Assembly (NCBI GenBank): GCA_937965925.1 | Contig: CALCME010000079.1 | Location: 1 to 11,386 of the forward strand | DNA length: 11,386 nt | Source of the DNA: Candidatus Absconditabacterales bacterium | GTDB lineage: Bacteria > Patescibacteriota > Gracilibacteria > Absconditabacterales > Absconditicoccaceae | Direction: 5' to 3' | Shown here: in pieces, positions 7,744-11,386 of the stretch | Layout of the letters: the number at the start of each line of letters is the position of its first letter | Position numbering within the stretch: position 1 is the first letter of the stretch | The notes under the pieces: model-generated | The model's database searches: none | Told to the model about the DNA's origin: nothing | What the model saw: only the letters and a program-made list of their open reading frames with translations | Made by a program: the position numbers and the translations under genes

Positions 7744-8580
7744 ATGTCTTCACCCTACTATAAATTCTATGAAATGATGTGATTTCCAGCTCCTTTTCAA
7801 AAGGAGCTTTTTGCTTTTTTCTCAAATGAAGAAGAGAAGAAACTCCCATGATGAGAACCGTTAGCATTGAGCCGATGAAAACTATCTACGAAAGGACTTC
7901 GTGTACAGTCGTTCTTAGAATCTTATTTATATATCTGGAAGTATGTTCCGTTTGTTGAAATGGTTTTTGTAGCATGAGACTCTACATTCAATTGAAATGA
8001 GGATCACTATCCAATTTGATTATGAGTGGTGTGTAGTCGCTGAAGATTTCGATGGTGATATCTGTTTACTCGATTATGTGTTTCATGAATTTCTCTCTAT
8101 TCAAGAGCTCATTGATCAACCTGATGTTCATTATTATATGTACTAGAAGAATGAGATCTCTCTCTTTTGCATATGAAACGTTCTGAATATGATATTTGGA
8201 GTATATATTCATTGGCTCATTTTAGTTTATGGTATAAGAAGTACGAGCAGATCTCATACTCTTTATATGAAGAGAATCTCTGGCTTAAAGAGTATCTTCC
8301 TAATCATCCATTAGATTTCGTTATATGATTATCCCAAAATCTTATTCTGGGAAAAAAAGAGTTCATTATAACCGTCGAATCAATCTTATGACGAACAATA
8401 TTCAATGTGTGAACCTATGTAATACGTGCTTGAAGTGTTCTGTGCATGTATATACACAATGTCTTTAGTAAGAAAACTTTCCATGTGTTTCATAATGCAA
8501 TTTTTTGAGTACATGAAAAAAATAAAAAAATAATGCTTCAACGAAAAGTACTAAGATGATGATGAGTAGACTCATCGTAA
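7744..8580 (+). CDS. Nucleotidyltransferase-fold protein, catalytic Asp pair lost
   Basis: A 278-residue protein (UGA=Gly, stop TAA). From memory of the family it resembles a nucleotidyltransferase-like family frequent in candidate-phyla bacteria: an N-terminal YY.F..FP...F helix region, then PFVEMVFVAGDSTFN (about residues 68-83), where relatives have a GSLAxN...SDID core. The Asp-x-Asp is replaced by Pro90-Ile-Gly92, so normal metal-dependent transfer is unlikely. Later family-like features are GRFxWGYLF, CSLLYVLEEGDLSLL, and YSLYEENLWLKEYLPN. Five CGA codons occur (residues 44, 103, 110, 217, 267), the most in the window; at 103 Trp fits relatives better than Arg. It starts five bases after dnaN and has no Shine-Dalgarno. 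The function of the family is not known to me. Confidence 0.6.
7788..7812 (+). terminator. Terminator-like hairpin inside the start of the NTase-like gene
   Basis: AGCTCCTT (7788-7795) pairs with AAGGAGCT (7801-7808) around a 5-base loop, followed by TTTT, then GCTTTTTTC. It lies 50 bp after the dnaN stop but codes for part of the family-like N-terminus (FPAPFQKELFAFF). It may reduce read-through from dnaN into the next gene. Confidence 0.4.
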
Positions 8581-8892
8581 CTTCATGTATAATGTTGTCT
8601 TCTGTATACTTTTTTTCGATATAACTTTTCATCTATTTGCAATCTATCTGCTATCTTTCAGTCTATATTCATTTGCTCTAGACCTGGAAAATTTCTGTTT
8701 TTTTATGAGAGAGAGTAGGTTTGTATATCTTGGTGTTGACATAAATATATTCATTGATATACAATGGTTATCAGTTTACTGTGATCAGCAATTGTTACCT
8801 CAAAGAATATAAGTACACATACATGTACGTAACGAATAGCATACATTGAAACACATATACTATTTTATTTTTTCATTGGAACTTTCATCGCT
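8581..8892. other. AT-rich intergenic region with ftsA promoter, no gene supported
   Basis: This 312-bp gap holds the probable ftsAZ promoter (8736-8763) and a leader of roughly 120 nt. The 75-codon hydrophobic open frame at 8585-8812 contains no UGA-Gly codons, matches no family I recognise and overlaps the promoter, so it is not called. Confidence 0.5.
8736..8763 (+). promoter_or_regulatory. Probable sigma70-type promoter of ftsA-ftsZ
   Basis: A perfect TTGACA (8736-8741) is followed by TATACA (8758-8763) at 16 bp, or alternatively TACAAT (8760-8765) at 18 bp. Transcription would start near 8770, giving a long leader before ATG 8893. Confidence 0.6.
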
Positions 8893-10071
8893 ATGAATGA
8901 CATAAAAACCATCATAGACATAGGAAATGGGTACATCAAATGAATTTTACTTTGAACCGAATGAGAGGAGAAAGTAGTTCTAGCTAAGGAGATCATTAGA
9001 ACAAGAGGACTTCGTAAAGGAAAGATTCTGGATAGTGAGGAATTTGCTCACTGCATTAATGAACTTTTAGAGTCATTTGCAAAGAAACTTTGATGAGATT
9101 TTGTTGAAGAAGCTATTGTTTGAGTATCCCACCCTGATTGTGTTATAAGAAGAGTTGCTGAACATAAGAGAATTCTTTCTTGAACTGTTGCTAACGATGA
9201 TATTCAACACCTTTCTGATGTCTTAAGTGATTGAAATCTAAAAGCTAATTACGAGGTAGTAAAGATAATACCTGTTCAATGGATTATTGATGAAAGAACA
9301 AAAGTAAAAGATCCTCTTGGTATGGATGCAAAGAAGATCGAACTGGTTGCTGATATCTTTATGCTCCCTAAGACATTCTCAACTAACTTATATGAAGCAT
9401 TTGATCGTCTTGATGTTCATGTAGTAGATATTATTCCAAATGTTCTTTGATCAACAGAAGTAAGTTTAGATTTTGATGTGAAGGACTTATGAGTTCTTTT
9501 GATCGACATATGAGCTAATCAAACAACCTATGTCGTTTACGAAGAATGATTTCCTCTCTTACATGGTGTTCTTCCTCTTTGATGAGAAGAAGTAACGAAA
9601 GATATTTCTATTTGACTTCAAGTAGATATTCAAGATGCAGAGCGTATTAAGCGTGAGAAAGGACGTATTCTCTTGGATAAGAAAACAATAGAAGATGAGA
9701 CAGTAGATATTAGTTTCCTGTCAGATATTATGCTTGCAAGATATGAAGAAATATTTGAACTTATCAATGATCACTTGATAGATGCAAACAAAGATTGAAG
9801 ACTTCCTTGATGAGTAATTCTTTTGTGATGATGATCAAAAGCAAAGAATCTAGATCTCTTAGCAAAAGATGTCTTCAAACTAGCAGTCTTCTATGCACAA
9901 GATAAGGTGATGAAGTTCGGAGATCTATCAAGAAATCTCCAGTTCATTAATGTGATTGGAAATTATGTCTGGTCAAACAAATATCAGAATAAAAGAGGAT
10001 GATGATTTACGTTCAATGTAAACTTTTGATTTATCCGCTGAATCTGAAATTTCTTGAAAAAAATGTTCTAG
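8893..10071 (+). CDS. ftsA: Cell division protein FtsA
   Basis: A 392-residue actin-like protein (UGA=Gly, stop TAG) that tethers FtsZ filaments to the membrane at the division site. The phosphate-1 loop is at the start (IIDIGNGYIKGIL), the 1C region follows (GLRKGKILD, then about 80-165), phosphate 2 is LLIDIGANQTTYVVYEEGF, and the adenosine motif is GVILLGGGSKAKNLDLL, where three consecutive glycines are UGA codons. The last residues, FGFIRGIGNFLKKMF, form the amphipathic membrane-targeting helix typical of FtsA. It lies 89 bp before ftsZ on the same strand, the usual dcw order. It is slightly shorter than E. coli FtsA (420). No CGA codons occur. There is no Shine-Dalgarno before ATG 8893. 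Confidence 0.93.
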
Positions 10072-10088
10072 AAATTACAACTATTTGA

Positions 10089-10118
10089 TTGAATATTCAA
10101 GAATCAAGTATTCAAGAA
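10089..10118 (+). repeat. Short repeats and palindrome in the ftsA-ftsZ gap
   Basis: TTGAATATTCAA (10089-10100) is a perfect 12-bp palindrome, and TATTCAAGAA occurs twice (10094-10103, 10109-10118), 15 bp apart. The meaning is unclear; a regulatory site or chance in AT-rich DNA are both possible. Confidence 0.4.
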
Positions 10119-10160
10119 CAAGAAATAATAAATTTTAAACTTTTACCTTTACATATTATC

Positions 10161-11386
10161 ATGGTAGTTCAAGAATTTAACCCGTCATTCACTCCAGGAG
10201 CAAGAATAAAAGTAATTTGAGTTGGAGGATGATGATGAAATACAGTACATAGAATGATGGAAGAGGGTCTTGAAGGGATTGATTTCATCGTGGTAAATAC
10301 AGATGCTCAAGCTCTGGCTGGATCTATGGCTCCAAAAAAAGTAAACATTGGTCTAAACCTTACGAAATGACTTGGAGCATGAGCGAATCCTGAAGTTGGG
10401 AGGAAATCTGCTGAAGAGAGTATCGAAGAGATCAAATGATTTTTGATTGATGCTGATATGATTTTCATTACTGCTGGTATGTGATGAGGTACAGGTACAT
10501 GAGCAGCTCCAGTGATCGCACAGATGGCTAAGGAGATGGGAATTCTTACGGTATGAGTTGTAACCAAACCATTTAGTTTTGAAGGAAAGAGAAGATTTGC
10601 TTCTGCACTAGAGGGACTAGAAAGAATGAAGGCTGCAGTAGATACACTTATCGTTATTCCAAATGACAAAATATTTAACATCATAGACAAAAAAACGACG
10701 TTTAAACAGGCATTCTCTATGATCGATAAGATCTTATTCTTGTGAGTTCAAGGTATATCTGATCTAATTATTAGACCTGGTGATATTAATATCGACTTCG
10801 CAGATATTAGAATGATTATGTCATGAGCTGGTACTGCGTTACTTGGAATAGGATATGGAGATGGAGAAAATAGAGCAGTAGATGCAGCTAGACGTGCAAT
10901 AGACAATCCACTTCTTGAAGCAAGTCTTGAAGGTGCGAAGAACATTATCTTTGCGGTTACCTGATGAGATGATCTTACTCCTATGGAAGTACAAGAAGCT
11001 TCAAGAGTAGTAGAAGAAATTGCTGATCCAGAAGCAATGATTGTTTGGGGGATGACCTTTGACGAGAGTTACCATGGTGAGGTGAAAGTGACTATTATTG
11101 CAACTTGATTTCCAGATGTTGTTCAAACAACTATGATCAAAGATCTATGAAATGCGAGTTCAAGAAGGTCATCATTCTCTGATAGAATGAGTACATGAGG
11201 ATATCAGCAGAATCAACAACCTGCTCAGCAACCATCATACGATCAATGATCAAGAATGGGATCAAGTAGAACATCATCATGATCAAACTATGTTGGGAAA
11301 GCTATGCAAGATGAATGAATTCAATCACAAGTATCGAAAGAACAAGAAAAGAGAGTCACAAATGATGTAGATTACGAAACACCAGC
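10161..11386 (+). CDS. ftsZ: Cell division protein FtsZ, 3' end outside window
   Basis: The first 408 codons of FtsZ (UGA=Gly), the tubulin-like GTPase that forms the division ring. Motifs in order: nucleotide-binding VIGVGGGGNTVHRM near residue 19, VVNTDAQAL, the tubulin signature MGGGTGTGAAP with glycines 108-110, 112 and 114 (three encoded by UGA), VTKPFSFEGKRR, and the catalytic T7 loop NIDFADIRMIM starting at residue 210 (Asp212 and Asp215 present). The C-terminal polymerisation domain is complete up to about VKVTIIATGF. A Gln/Ser-rich linker follows (about 335-400), and the tail peptide that binds FtsA should lie just past the window edge. It is downstream of ftsA in the same direction and probably co-transcribed. 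ATG 10161 has no Shine-Dalgarno. Confidence 0.97.

Noticed and set aside
8585..8812. 75-codon hydrophobic open frame
   Set aside because: It lacks UGA-Gly codons, has no recognisable family and overlaps the ftsA promoter. A small membrane protein cannot be excluded.
10307..10945. Minus-strand open frames (10307-10690, 10748-10945)
   Set aside because: Both are antisense to conserved parts of ftsZ, whose motifs fix the coding strand.

Overview
The window comes from an AT-rich bacterium that reads UGA as glycine, so it belongs to the Absconditabacteria (SR1) or Gracilibacteria (BD1-5) in the Candidate Phyla Radiation. Under the standard code almost every gene here looks shredded. Once UGA is read as Gly, long clean frames appear, and they restore invariant glycines such as the FtsZ GGGTGTG signature. 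All eight visible gene ends use TAA (5) or TAG (3), never TGA. CGA codons fall at some positions where relatives carry Trp or another aromatic. This hints at the Absconditabacterales code (UGA=Gly, CGA/CGG=Trp), but CGA occurs only about 11 times, so this stays a hypothesis. I see no rRNA, tRNA, CRISPR array or insertion sequence.

Region 1 (1-5122) looks like an extracytoplasmic surface-protein locus. It holds the 3' end of a Cys-rich repeat protein (1-318) with a strong terminator, then a secreted DsbA-like thiol oxidoreductase (664-1725). A terminator usable from both strands follows, and then a minus-strand membrane-anchored sortase with a long C-terminal extension (1810-3240). Divergently transcribed from the sortase is a 565-residue secreted protein with 12 alternating Cys-rich modules, 60 repeat cysteines and an LPSTG motif near its end (3425-5122). 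A plausible joint role is export, disulfide formation by the DsbA-like protein and covalent anchoring by the sortase. The cooperation is inferred from content and adjacency.

Region 2 (5123-8580) has an intergenic stretch ending in a strongly structured RNA element with an intrinsic terminator that touches the dnaJ start codon. It continues with dnaJ (5414-6478, only one of the usual two zinc centres), dnaN (6596-7738, sliding clamp) and, five bases later, a nucleotidyltransferase-like protein (7744-8580) that has lost its catalytic Asp pair.

Region 3 (8581-11386) is the cell-division pair ftsA (8893-10071) and ftsZ (10161 to the window edge, 3' incomplete), preceded by a good sigma70-type promoter. 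None of the eight visible start codons has a recognisable Shine-Dalgarno sequence.
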